A DNA stretch of 7,811 nt, taken from NCBI GenBank assembly GCA_017881765.1, contig JADGQN010000222.1:1-7811 (forward strand), in the 5' to 3' direction. The stretch comes from Syntrophobacterales bacterium (GTDB lineage: Bacteria; Desulfobacterota; Syntrophorhabdia; Syntrophorhabdales; WCHB1-27). The position numbers and the translations under genes were made by a program. Below are positions 1 to 6,442 of this stretch, piece by piece (position 1 is the first letter of the stretch; each line of letters starts with the position of its first letter). The notes below the pieces were generated by a model. It saw only the letters and a program-made list of their open reading frames with translations, was not told where the DNA came from and ran no database searches.

Positions 1-308
1 GAGCCGACCAGGTAAGCGAGGCAGAAACTTGCAGCGCCGCCTATGAGGATCACGATCGGCAAGGGGAGGTCGGCGCTGAATATGGCCGAGGCGTAGACAC
101 CGACTCCGAAGAAGGCCGCGGGCGCCAGCGATATGTAGCCCGTAGGCCCGGAAAAGATCACCCAGCTCAGGGTCATGACCACATACATCAATATGTTTGT
201 AACGAGTATGACCGTGTAGGGCGGCACGTATCCGGGAAGTCCGGCCAGCAGCGCCAGCAGAGCCATAATTATGATGAGGGAACCCTGTTTTCTTATTCGG
301 ATACTCAT
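1..308 (-). CDS. livM: LivM-type branched-chain amino acid ABC permease, N-terminal part (runs off window)
   Basis: This is the 5' part of a second Liv-type inner-membrane permease; about 102 codons are visible and the C-terminus lies outside the window. Reading from the ATG at 308, the protein starts MSIRIRKQGS, followed by a long hydrophobic segment (LIIIMALLALLAGLPGY). A second hydrophobic stretch leads into SWVIFSGPTGYISLAPAAFF at about residues 49-68. That matches the conserved LivM pattern in which a G-x-x-G-x-(I/L)-S-L motif precedes an AAFFG-type helix. LivM pairs with LivH to form the membrane channel for the receptor encoded upstream. The start is supported by the hydrophobic N-terminus; the Shine-Dalgarno is weak (AAAGAG about 10 nt upstream). 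The gap to livH is filled by an inverted-repeat element. The family call is firm, but the transported substrate cannot be read from the sequence. Confidence 0.88.
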   Translation of the reverse strand, partial: MSIRIRKQGSLIIIMALLALLAGLPGYVPPYTVILVTNILMYVVMTLSWVIFSGPTGYISLAPAAFFGVGVYASAIFSADLPLPIVILIGGAASFCLAYLVG

Positions 309-325
309 GCCATACGCTCTTTCAT
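305..325 (-). other. Possible six-codon leader ORF overlapping the livM start
   Basis: A minimal reading frame, MKERMA-stop, begins at 325 and ends in a TGA that overlaps the livM ATG as ATGA. Its first two start-codon bases are the last two bases of the neighbouring inverted-repeat element. ATGA overlaps are a known arrangement for translational coupling, so ribosomes ending here could restart on livM. No good Shine-Dalgarno precedes it, and such a short frame can easily occur by chance. This is speculative. Confidence 0.15.
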
Positions 326-448
326 ACCAATTTGCATTCGAAGATAGAGTGAGGCGTCGACGAGGAGCTGACGCAGGCGTACCCGGGGATACGTCGAGGA
401 GCGCGACGAGGAGGCAACGAAACTATATCGATGAACGCAAATTGGTAT
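324..448. repeat. MITE-like structured element with 12-bp perfect terminal inverted repeats
   Basis: The outer ends are ATACCAATTTGC (324-335) and its exact reverse complement GCAAATTGGTAT (437-448). Pairing continues inward to 350/422 with 22 Watson-Crick pairs, one G-T and four mismatches over 27 positions. Inside are further small stems: GCGTC 354-358 with GACGC 370-374, CGTA 378-381 with TACG 390-393, and GTCG 393-396 with CGAC 404-407. GACGAGGAG occurs twice (359-367, 405-413) and a variant GTCGAGGAG lies at 393-401. No transposase is encoded, so this looks like a non-autonomous or RNA-structured dispersed repeat sitting in the livH-livM gap. TA dinucleotides next to the CCAATTTGC arms would fit TA-targeting elements, but they could equally belong to the repeat. 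Copies elsewhere in the genome cannot be seen here. Confidence 0.7.
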
Positions 449-1320
449 CATTTTCCCAGAAGTCCCGTGGGTCTCACCAGAAGTAACAGCAGAAAGATCA
501 CGTAATAGGCGACCATGGAAAGGCCCGGCTGAAAAGAACTGACTATGTAGCCGACAAGACCGAGAATGAAGCCGCCGATAAAACTGCCTTTTATGTTACC
601 CAGTCCCCCAAGGACAACCACTATTATGGCGATCAGGGTATATTCCATCCCCATAACCGGTGAGACCATCACAGAGGTCATGCTTAACAGCAGCCCGCCC
701 ACGGCTGCCATCATGGCGCCAAAACCGAAGCATAGAGCCAGGACCCGGTTAATGCGCACCCCCATAAGCTCTGCAGCGTCCGGATCCTGAGCAGCGGCCC
801 TGATGGCCTTCCCGGTGCGGGTGCCCATCAGAAAGAGGTAAAAAGCCAAACCAAAGACCAGAGAAACAAAGAGGGTGACTATGCGGTTTGCCGAAAAAAC
901 CGTCCCCATCACATGGATGGGAAATGCGAGGTAAGAGTAGCCTTTGACAGGAGCCCCCCAGATAATCAAAGCAAGGTTCTGAATAACGAAGAGGAGACCA
1001 AATGACGCCAGCATGGAATTACCTTCAAAGGCGGCCGGCGATTCCGAAGAAGTCCTCAAGGGTCTGTAGAGTAACCAGTAAATGACAAAGCCGACCGCGA
1101 AGAAGAAGGGGGCGCATATCAGTACCGAAAAGAGAGGGCTGATTCCGGCCATCGTGAAGAGCGTCCACGCGGCAAAAGCGCCCAACATGATGAATTCACC
1201 GTGCGCAATATTCAGCACCCGGGCTACACCATATTGCAGACCGAAGCCCACAGCTATCAGGGCGTAAATGCCCCCCATCAGCAGGCCGCCGATGGCTATG
1301 TCCAGGAACTGTACCAGCAT
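448..1320 (-). CDS. livH: LivH-type branched-chain amino acid ABC transporter permease
   Basis: This 290-residue polytopic inner-membrane permease belongs to the LivH family; with LivM it forms the translocation channel of a Liv/HAAT importer. Diagnostic stretches are GGLLMGGIYALIAVGFGLQYG (residues 11-31, split here only by family convention), LNIAHGEFIMLGAF (36-49), the cytoplasmic ATPase-coupling loop around TRTGKAIRAAAQDPDAAELM (168-187) and GGLGNIKGSFIGGF (238-251). The length is normal for LivH. I chose the ATG at 1320 because the hydrophobic first helix starts there. A TTG at 1350 would only add ten polar residues derived from the AT-rich upstream tract. GAGACGG upstream is a weak Shine-Dalgarno. 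The receptor gene lies 308 nt upstream. The protein ends RPTGLLGK, and the last base of its TGA stop is the first base of the inverted-repeat element, so insertion may have fixed this end. Substrate is unknown. Confidence 0.93.
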   Translation of the reverse strand: MLVQFLDIAIGGLLMGGIYALIAVGFGLQYGVARVLNIAHGEFIMLGAFAAWTLFTMAGISPLFSVLICAPFFFAVGFVIYWLLYRPLRTSSESPAAFEGNSMLASFGLLFVIQNLALIIWGAPVKGYSYLAFPIHVMGTVFSANRIVTLFVSLVFGLAFYLFLMGTRTGKAIRAAAQDPDAAELMGVRINRVLALCFGFGAMMAAVGGLLLSMTSVMVSPVMGMEYTLIAIIVVVLGGLGNIKGSFIGGFILGLVGYIVSSFQPGLSMVAYYVIFLLLLLVRPTGLLGK

Positions 1321-1350
1321 ATACACCGTCTCGTCTGATTCAAATCCCAA

Positions 1351-1515
1351 TATCGAATATCTAAATCCTAAACAAATTCAAATATGAAATATTCCAAACT
1401 GGAGACCGGAGTCTGGTCCCGTTTTGGATTTTGGTCATTCGATAGCGAAGCATCCTGTAAGGATATTGTTTAGAATTTCGCTCACCAGCAAGCGGGTACC
1501 CGGGATTTAGAATTT
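1351..1515. repeat. AT-rich intergenic tract with imperfect inverted repeats, possible dispersed repeat
   Basis: No gene is visible in the receptor-to-livH gap (1321-1628). Its livH-proximal part is AT-rich and self-complementary. AAATCCTAAACAA (1363-1375) pairs with TTGTTTAGAATTT (1466-1478) at 12 of 13 positions, and CGAATATCTAAA (1354-1365) resembles the reverse complement of TTTAGAATTTCG (1469-1480). A small hairpin, ATCCT 1452-1456 with AGGAT 1460-1464 around a 3-nt loop, sits inside. The related phrase GGGATTTAGAATTT recurs near 1502-1515. Base composition clearly differs from the flanking genes. Motifs of this kind resemble the AT-rich dispersed repeats seen in many environmental bacterial genomes, but that likeness is from memory and needs a genome search. 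Confidence 0.45.
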
Positions 1516-1557
1516 ATCCTCCAGCATTCATTCAAGTCGGGTGGAACCATATTTATT

Positions 1558-1590
1558 TGGGCCGCCTGAAGATCTTCCCCAGGCGGCCCA
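1558..1590 (-). terminator. Perfect 11-bp GC-rich hairpin behind the receptor gene (terminator-like, no U-tract)
   Basis: TGGGCCGCCTG (1558-1568) and CAGGCGGCCCA (1580-1590) are perfectly complementary around an 11-nt loop that itself contains the palindrome AAGATCTT. The hairpin lies about 38 nt past the receptor stop codon. In the direction of transcription it is followed by AATAAATATGG, so the U-run of a classical intrinsic terminator is missing. It may act as a transcript-stabilising or partially attenuating hairpin that raises receptor over permease expression, as is known for other binding-protein operons. That role is inferred. Confidence 0.55.
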
Positions 1591-1591
1591 C

Positions 1592-1609
1592 TTGTCACAC
1601 TTGTTACAC
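1592..1609. repeat. Short 9-bp tandem duplication next to the hairpin
   Basis: TTGTCACAC (1592-1600) is followed at once by TTGTTACAC (1601-1609), matching at 8 of 9 positions. It lies between the receptor stop codon and the GC-rich hairpin. It may be a slippage product, and no function is evident. Confidence 0.35.
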
Positions 1610-1628
1610 GCTCGAGTACATCCGCTTA

Positions 1629-2858
1629 CTATTTCTTGGGTGGCGGTGGCCCCCACTCAGGTTTCGGGTATATCGGTTTTGCCGTGCGCTTCTTACCCGG
1701 GTCTATGACCTCCCATTTACCGTTCTGCCACTGGCCTATTTCCCCGGGGTGAACCAAATTGATGTTCTTTGTAAAGTTCATGGGTCCCATGGCCGTTTCA
1801 TACGTCTTTTTGGCCATCACGTCCCGTATCTTCGTATTATTCAGCGTCCCCGCCTCTTCTATGGCCTGCTGGAAGAACTGGAGTGAGGAGTAGTAGAAGA
1901 GTGTTCCCCAGCCTTCAGGTTCGTATCCCCATCTCTTGGTAAATTTGTCAAAGAATTCCTGTGCCCCGGAAGAGGTCTTGACACTCCACGCCCCGGCGCC
2001 CATGACGCCGTCAATACCTTTGGCCCCGAAGGCGTCCCTGAATTGCGAAAGGCAAGGTCCTACGGTCATATAGAAGGCCTTTGGGCTGTAACCTATTTCC
2101 ATGGCTTGTCCCGCTGCGAGGAAGGCGTGCGGAGGATAGAGAAATCCGGCAAAGGCATCAGCGTTGGAGGCCTTTGCTTCCTTCAACAGAGGGCTTAGAT
2201 CTTTGACGTCCAGAGGAAAACTCTTCGAGGCCACGACCTTTATGTTCTTCTTCTTGAATTCCCCAAGTGCCCCATCCCTATACTCAATGCCGTGAAGATC
2301 CTGGATGTATGCCATGTAAACGCTCTTTACTCCGACCTCGGTAAAGACGTCGGCAAGGGCCGGCATCTGCGTGTCCGCGAAATTCAATACCTGGAAGAAG
2401 TAGGGATACTTGCTGATAATTGCCTTAAGCTTCAGCGCCCCACCGGAACCGCCGAGGAGCACCATCTTGTGCTTGTTAGCTATAGGGGCCGCCGCAAAGA
2501 TGAAGGCTGTGTCCCAGGGGCAGAAAATCAGGTCGACCTTGTCCTCGAGGATGGTTTTTTCGAGCAGCTTCGTCATGGTGCCGATATCGCTCTTGTCGTC
2601 ATATTTTATGACTTCGAGGGGCAGCTTCTTGCCATATTCTTTTATATATATTCCACCCTTTGCATTGATCTCCTCAACCCACATCTCGTACACGTTCCCG
2701 CTGGTCACCGGCACGCCGCTGGCATTCACACCCGAGAGAGAAGTGACCCACCCGACACGGATCTTCTCCTTTGTCGGCGGCGCTGCATAAGACGCACCGA
2801 ACAGCAGCATGACAATGGGAATTGCCGCGACCAACGCGAGTAACAGCCTCTTTTTCAT
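1629..2858 (-). CDS. Liv-type (family HAAT) periplasmic substrate-binding protein
   Basis: This protein of about 409 residues is a type I periplasmic binding protein of the LivK/LivJ class (Peripla_BP_6 fold). It captures substrate outside the membrane and delivers it to LivH/LivM. Residues 1-26 form a signal peptide: MKKR, a hydrophobic core, then an AxA-like site at ASYA-APP. The mature start KIRVGWVTSLSG (32-43) is the typical first beta strand and ligand-phosphate loop of the fold. It continues with VYEMWVEEINAKGGI, a standard early-helix pattern, and later with EFFDKFTKRWGYEPEGWGTLFYYSSLQFF. The C-terminus is proline-rich (EWGPPPPKK). I chose the ATG at 2858 because AGGAGG ends six bases upstream; a GTG at 2861 would leave only three. 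It follows the alcohol dehydrogenase by 44 nt, suggesting co-transcription, and precedes livH. Such receptors bind amino acids, amides, short fatty acids or aromatic acids; the ligand is not predictable here. Confidence 0.9.
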   Translation of the reverse strand: MKKRLLLALVAAIPIVMLLFGASYAAPPTKEKIRVGWVTSLSGVNASGVPVTSGNVYEMWVEEINAKGGIYIKEYGKKLPLEVIKYDDKSDIGTMTKLLEKTILEDKVDLIFCPWDTAFIFAAAPIANKHKMVLLGGSGGALKLKAIISKYPYFFQVLNFADTQMPALADVFTEVGVKSVYMAYIQDLHGIEYRDGALGEFKKKNIKVVASKSFPLDVKDLSPLLKEAKASNADAFAGFLYPPHAFLAAGQAMEIGYSPKAFYMTVGPCLSQFRDAFGAKGIDGVMGAGAWSVKTSSGAQEFFDKFTKRWGYEPEGWGTLFYYSSLQFFQQAIEEAGTLNNTKIRDVMAKKTYETAMGPMNFTKNINLVHPGEIGQWQNGKWEVIDPGKKRTAKPIYPKPEWGPPPPKK

Positions 2859-2864
2859 CACATG

Positions 2865-2870
2865 CCTCCT
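2865..2870 (-). promoter_or_regulatory. Shine-Dalgarno of the substrate-binding protein
   Basis: The full consensus AGGAGG lies six bases before the ATG at 2858. It favours that start over the GTG three bases further upstream. It is much stronger than the site before livH, which fits high receptor production. Confidence 0.8.
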
Positions 2871-2902
2871 TTTGTTGGATTGGGTTCCATAAGTCTCTCG
2901 CT

Positions 2903-3997
2903 CTAAAAGCGCAGAACTGCTTTGAGCGCTTTGCCTTTCTCCGAGTCTTCCACTGCTTTGTTGATCTGATCAAACGGATAGAATGTAATCATCCGGTCGA
3001 AGGGGAACCGACCCTGCCTGTAAAGCTCTATCAACTGCGGGATAAAAATATCGGGAATAGAATCGCCCTCCACAACGCCGCGAATAGTGCGCCCGTTCAG
3101 GATCGTTTGCATATCGAGGCTTACTTCCACGCCAAAGGGGGCGACTCCGATCAGCCCGCAGACGCCTGTCATGGCAAGCGCATCGACGGACTGGCGGAAA
3201 ACTGCCGGAATGCCCGTACACTCCAGAGAGTACTGCGCTCCGCCGCCGGTAATTCTCTGGATCTCTTCAACGGCGTTGGTACGGCCGGAGTCGACCGCGT
3301 GCGTTGCGCCCAGCTTCTGAGCCAGCTCAAGCCGCTCACCCTTCACGTCGACCGCGATAATGGTGGTTAAGCCGCAGGCAGCCGCCGCCATTATCGCGCT
3401 GAGCCCTACGGATCCGGCTCCGAAGATGGCGATCGATGAGCCTGGCCGCACTTTGAGCGAGTTGATAACGCCACCCGCGCCGGTTTGAATGCCGCAGCCC
3501 ATCGGGCCGAGGAGTTCTAGGGGAACGTCGTTGCGCACCTTGACTACGTTACGCTCTGAAGCGAGGGCATAAGAAGCAAAAGAGGACTGGCTGAAGAAGG
3601 CCGCATGTATGGTCTCGTTACCTTTTTTCATCGTGGGAGAGCCATCGGCGCGCTCGCCCGCAAAATTTAACTTGAAAAAATCGAGACAGTTCGCCGGCAA
3701 GCCCCTCGCGCAAGGCGAACAGACCCCGCACGACCGGAAGCTCATCACCACGTGGTCGCCCGGCTTCACCTTTGTGACGCGACCTCCAACCTTTTCGACC
3801 ACGCCTGACCCCTCGTGTCCAAATACGGCAGGAAGCGGTATCGGCATGAATCCGGCCTGAGCCACAAGGTCCGTGTGGCAGACGCCGCAGCCTGCCATCC
3901 GGACCAGAACTTCGTCATCTCTCGGATTGTCGAGGTCCAGATCCTCGATAGCAAACGGTGCTGACTTTTCGTGGACAACCGCAGCCTTTATTTTCAT
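2903..3997 (-). CDS. Zinc-dependent NAD-type alcohol dehydrogenase, aryl/benzyl-alcohol dehydrogenase-like
   Basis: This 364-residue medium-chain dehydrogenase has a full set of functional residues. The catalytic zinc ligands are Cys40 (in GVCHTD), His61-Glu62 (GHEG) and Cys168 (MGCG). The structural zinc lobe is Cys90, Cys93, Cys96 and Cys104. The Rossmann loop is GAGSVG (193-198), with Asp217 ending the next strand, which indicates NAD rather than NADP. The overall pattern, notably HAAFFSQSSFASYALASERN (131-150), resembles the benzyl/aryl-alcohol dehydrogenase (XylB-type) branch. These cytoplasmic enzymes interconvert alcohols and aldehydes. The ATG at 3997 has GAGGAGG five bases upstream. 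The Liv receptor gene follows after 44 nt, and an aldehyde:ferredoxin oxidoreductase gene lies upstream across a 342-nt gap, so an alcohol-aldehyde-acid route is plausible. The subgroup call is by eye; formaldehyde, aliphatic or cyclic alcohols remain possible substrates. Confidence 0.9.
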   Translation of the reverse strand: MKIKAAVVHEKSAPFAIEDLDLDNPRDDEVLVRMAGCGVCHTDLVAQAGFMPIPLPAVFGHEGSGVVEKVGGRVTKVKPGDHVVMSFRSCGVCSPCARGLPANCLDFFKLNFAGERADGSPTMKKGNETIHAAFFSQSSFASYALASERNVVKVRNDVPLELLGPMGCGIQTGAGGVINSLKVRPGSSIAIFGAGSVGLSAIMAAAACGLTTIIAVDVKGERLELAQKLGATHAVDSGRTNAVEEIQRITGGGAQYSLECTGIPAVFRQSVDALAMTGVCGLIGVAPFGVEVSLDMQTILNGRTIRGVVEGDSIPDIFIPQLIELYRQGRFPFDRMITFYPFDQINKAVEDSEKGKALKAVLRF

Positions 3998-4002
3998 AGC
4001 CG

Positions 4003-4008
4003 CCTCCT
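4003..4008 (-). promoter_or_regulatory. Shine-Dalgarno of the alcohol dehydrogenase
   Basis: AGGAGG lies five bases before the ATG at 3997 and fixes that start. Confidence 0.8.
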
Positions 4009-4019
4009 CGCAAGAAGTT

Positions 4020-4339
4020 AGGTAATGTCAAAATCCGCGCCGGCTCCGACCATTCCTTCCCTCGCTGGTGCTTTCGCCTCTCACCCTTCTAAGGTCTCCC
4101 TCCGCTTGCCTGCGGAACTCGCGCACGTTCTGCCACGGTGGCGGACTTAGCGCTCAAACAATCCTCAGCATGCGCCTTACACGGCGCACCGCTCCTTCCG
4201 ACCGTAAGAAGGGTAGCCGAGAGGCTTCCGCAATGCTTCGCTCAGGAAAGGTCGAACCCGTCGTGTTGGTGCCTTTCTTTATCTGTAAATGGACCACAAA
4301 AGCAATGTTCACGCTTGACGCCACTCTAAGTCTACAATG
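4020..4339. repeat. Gene-free, hairpin-rich gap between oxidoreductase and alcohol dehydrogenase; possible dispersed repeat
   Basis: I see no credible gene here. Open frames exist on the plus strand but lack ribosome sites and protein-like composition. Two compact hairpins stand out: TCCGC 4101-4105 with GCGGA 4112-4116 around a 6-nt loop, and TGCGCC 4171-4176 with GGCGCA 4183-4188 around a 6-nt loop. The tract from about 4050 to 4260 is GC-rich, and its texture resembles non-coding intergenic repeats of Desulfobacterota-type genomes. That resemblance is recollection, not a search. No U-tract terminator follows the oxidoreductase gene, and no convincing promoter was found for the dehydrogenase. 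Confidence 0.35.
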
Positions 4340-6178
4340 CTATTTTACAATCTGCCCGAGTCCCAAGTCTTCAAGTGTTTCACGGGTCGGCACACCATCC
4401 TCAGTCCAGTCCCGGAGTTCGTAGTAGCGGTCGAGAAACTGCTCCATCTCCCTTACCATCTCTCCTTCTCCGGGCGCACCATACGTATGGAGCGGCTCGT
4501 TTAACATCCTATCGGGGAGCCTGTCTTCTTTTCGGCCGAACCCCTCGCGCACGTTGAAGGCTCGCTCCAGGTTGACGATTCTCTCACCCGCCTTGAACAG
4601 GTACGCCGGATCGGCAAAGCGCTCAACCCCGGTCGCCGCGGCCAGCAGCTTTCCATAAACCTGCGGGAACCATCCCCAGGCTCTGGCGAAGCTGCATACA
4701 ATTCCCACTTCACCCATGGCGGTTGCGTTCTGGTTGTAGATAACGATATCGGCATTTTCCGTCTCGGCAAAGCGGTTGACCGGCCTTGGGACCGTAACGC
4801 CGAAGATCTCTTGCCCCGCATATCCGTAGCAATGGCTTCCCCCAATGTTGGATGTTGCATAGTTGAAGCCCTGCGATTTTCCACCTCGTGGTTCATAGGC
4901 GGGCAATTCCATGCCCTTGGCGTGCATCGCGTAAGCCTCGGCGCCTCGGCCTATCTTGCGGGCCGCCCTCACCGTACCCTCGGCCAGCACATCCCCAAAG
5001 CCTTCCCGGGAGGCAATCTTTTCTATCAACCTGACCATGGTTTGATGATCACCGTAGACAAGCTCCAGGCCATCCGTATCCTTACGGTCGATGATGCCCC
5101 TCTCGTACAGCTCGTACGCAAAGCCGATGCTGTTACCCGCGCTGATCGTGTCGATGCCGAGGTCGTCGCAGAGTCCATCAGCCCGTATGGTCGCTTCGAG
5201 CGAGGTGCTGTCGATGGGTGCGCTGAAAGCCCAGAGGGATTCATACTCGGGCCCCTCACTCCATGCCCCTGCGTACTCACCTGTGGTAACCGTGTGGGCC
5301 TTGCCGCATCGGGCTGAGCAGTTGTAGCAGCCAAAATCGCCTGTTCTTATTTTCCGGTATTCCTCGCCGTAAATCTTCTCGCCGTTCTTCTGCTGGCCAT
5401 AGCGGAAGTTCCGCGTCGGGTATATCCCCAACGTATTGGTCAAATCCTGCGTCATTGTCGTGCCCCACTCTTTGTGCTGCTCAAACTTCGGGCTTGCGCG
5501 AAAGAGCCGGGCCTGCTCCTTTGCCAGCTCCTTAAAGGTACCCGGATCGGCAAGTCTGACGGTGCGCTCGGCGGTGATCGCTATGGCCTTCAGGTTCTTT
5601 GAGCCCATCACCGTACCCACACCGCAGCGGCTTGCCGTTCTTCTGCCGCTCACGATTGCCGCGTACCGCACCAGGCGCTCGCCAGCGGGCCCGATACAGG
5701 CTACATGTGTTCCCTCTCCATGACGTTGATGGAGTAAATCCTGGGTCTGGCGCGTATCCATCCCCCAGAGGTCGTTTGCCTTGGCGATGATACAGCCTTT
5801 CTTCGTGAGATGAAGATAAACGGGTGTCTCTGCCTTGCCTTCGACCAGGAGACCGTCATAACCCGCAAAACGAAGCCACGCGCCAAAATTGGCGCCGGCA
5901 ACCGATCGCGCATACGCGCCGGTGAGCGGGCTTTTGGTGACTACCATCCAGCGTGACACGGACTGGGCCTGCGTGCCCGCAAGAGGACCGGCAATAAAGA
6001 GGAGCCTGTTCTCTTCTCCCAGAGGGTCCACGTTCGGAGGCTGTTCCTTATACATATAAGCGATGCCAAGCCCTCTTCCTCCGACGAAAGGCTCGCAGAT
6101 GTCCGAAGGGATGGTCTCTAATTCCGTGACTCCGCGGCTCAGGTTGACGCGCAAAAGACGACCCGTGTACGATGCCAT
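4340..6178 (-). CDS. aor: Aldehyde:ferredoxin oxidoreductase (tungsten/molybdenum bis-pterin enzyme)
   Basis: This 612-residue cytoplasmic enzyme is close to the roughly 605 residues of the Pyrococcus AOR prototype. AOR enzymes oxidise aldehydes to carboxylates with ferredoxin, and some can run in reverse. The N-terminal domain shows GRLLRVNLS (6-14), GGRGLG (33-38) and GANFGAWLRFAGYDGLLVEG (95-114). The cofactor region includes SGRRTASRCGVGTVMGSKNL (177-196). The 4Fe-4S cluster ligands are Cys284, Cys287, Cys291 (C-x2-C-x3-C) and distal Cys495, the spacing known for the family. DDLGIDTIS (338-346) and GGSHCYGY (447-454) match the pterin and active-site segments. The ATG at 6178 has GGGAGG six bases upstream. 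No ferredoxin, AorB-like subunit, or pterin-cofactor gene is adjacent, so it looks like the single-subunit type. Metal and substrate are not readable; proximity to an aryl-alcohol-type dehydrogenase hints at aromatic aldehydes. Confidence 0.95.
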   Translation of the reverse strand: MASYTGRLLRVNLSRGVTELETIPSDICEPFVGGRGLGIAYMYKEQPPNVDPLGEENRLLFIAGPLAGTQAQSVSRWMVVTKSPLTGAYARSVAGANFGAWLRFAGYDGLLVEGKAETPVYLHLTKKGCIIAKANDLWGMDTRQTQDLLHQRHGEGTHVACIGPAGERLVRYAAIVSGRRTASRCGVGTVMGSKNLKAIAITAERTVRLADPGTFKELAKEQARLFRASPKFEQHKEWGTTMTQDLTNTLGIYPTRNFRYGQQKNGEKIYGEEYRKIRTGDFGCYNCSARCGKAHTVTTGEYAGAWSEGPEYESLWAFSAPIDSTSLEATIRADGLCDDLGIDTISAGNSIGFAYELYERGIIDRKDTDGLELVYGDHQTMVRLIEKIASREGFGDVLAEGTVRAARKIGRGAEAYAMHAKGMELPAYEPRGGKSQGFNYATSNIGGSHCYGYAGQEIFGVTVPRPVNRFAETENADIVIYNQNATAMGEVGIVCSFARAWGWFPQVYGKLLAAATGVERFADPAYLFKAGERIVNLERAFNVREGFGRKEDRLPDRMLNEPLHTYGAPGEGEMVREMEQFLDRYYELRDWTEDGVPTRETLEDLGLGQIVK

Positions 6179-6230
6179 ATTATTCCTCCCATGAACAGTG
6201 TAAGACCAAATTTTCTAACATTCTTCTTTC

Positions 6231-6259
6231 ATAGTAGCACGAATTGATTTTTCAGTCAT
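6231..6259 (-). promoter_or_regulatory. Candidate sigma70-type promoter for the aldehyde oxidoreductase
   Basis: On the minus strand ATGACT (6259-6254, 4 of 6 to the -35 consensus) and TACTAT (6236-6231, 4 of 6 to the -10 consensus) are separated by exactly 17 bases. A start near 6224 would leave a leader of about 45 nt ahead of a good Shine-Dalgarno. The surrounding sequence is AT-rich compared with the genes. Both boxes are imperfect, so this is only a candidate. Confidence 0.35.
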
Positions 6260-6323
6260 CACCCGCGGCGCACGGGCACGAACCGGTGGGAAAATGGCTG
6301 TAATGAATGGAGGTTCTACTCAG

Positions 6324-6353
6324 CAGGGCGGAGGGAAACAGTGCTCCACCCTG
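6324..6353. other. Imperfect hairpin in the tctC-to-oxidoreductase gap
   Basis: CAGGGCGGAG (6324-6333) pairs with CTCCACCCTG (6344-6353) with one mismatch around a 10-nt loop. It lies about 90 nt past the tctC stop. A second small stem, CGCC 6364-6367 with GGCG 6373-6376, is adjacent. Neither is followed by a U-run on the minus strand, so a factor-independent terminator is not supported; the stem could still aid 3'-end processing. The rest of the 6179-6442 gap holds no gene. Confidence 0.4.
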
Positions 6354-6442
6354 TCTTTGATATCGCCGGAAAGGCGGGCATCTTCATATGGATGGGTTGT
6401 AAAACCTCAATCACTTCGTAACCGGACTGCGCAACGCCCCCC

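Noticed and set aside
271..486. Plus-strand open frame of 71 codons over the inverted-repeat element
   Set aside because: It is mostly the translation of the structured element plus antisense of livH and livM, with an arginine-rich spurious composition.
1321..1350. TTG start at 1350 giving a ten-residue longer LivH
   Set aside because: The added residues are polar, the hydrophobic first helix begins at the ATG at 1320, and no better ribosome site precedes the TTG.
1440..1452. CGATAGCGAAGCA matches the reverse complement of 7419-7431 in tctC exactly
   Set aside because: A 13-bp match between two places on either strand is expected about once by chance in a window this size. It is not evidence of a shared element.
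2292..2843. Long plus-strand frames opposite the substrate-binding protein gene
   Set aside because: They are antisense shadows of a well-supported gene with signal peptide and Shine-Dalgarno on the minus strand.
4026..4031. Perfect TTGACA on the minus strand just upstream of the alcohol dehydrogenase
   Set aside because: With a 17-base spacer the -10 box would fall on the Shine-Dalgarno AGGAGG, which does not resemble TATAAT and would put the transcript start at or past the ribosome site.
4068..4424. Plus-strand open frame of 118 codons
   Set aside because: It runs through the repeat-like gap into the antisense of the oxidoreductase 3' end, has no Shine-Dalgarno, and has arginine/serine-rich composition typical of spurious frames.
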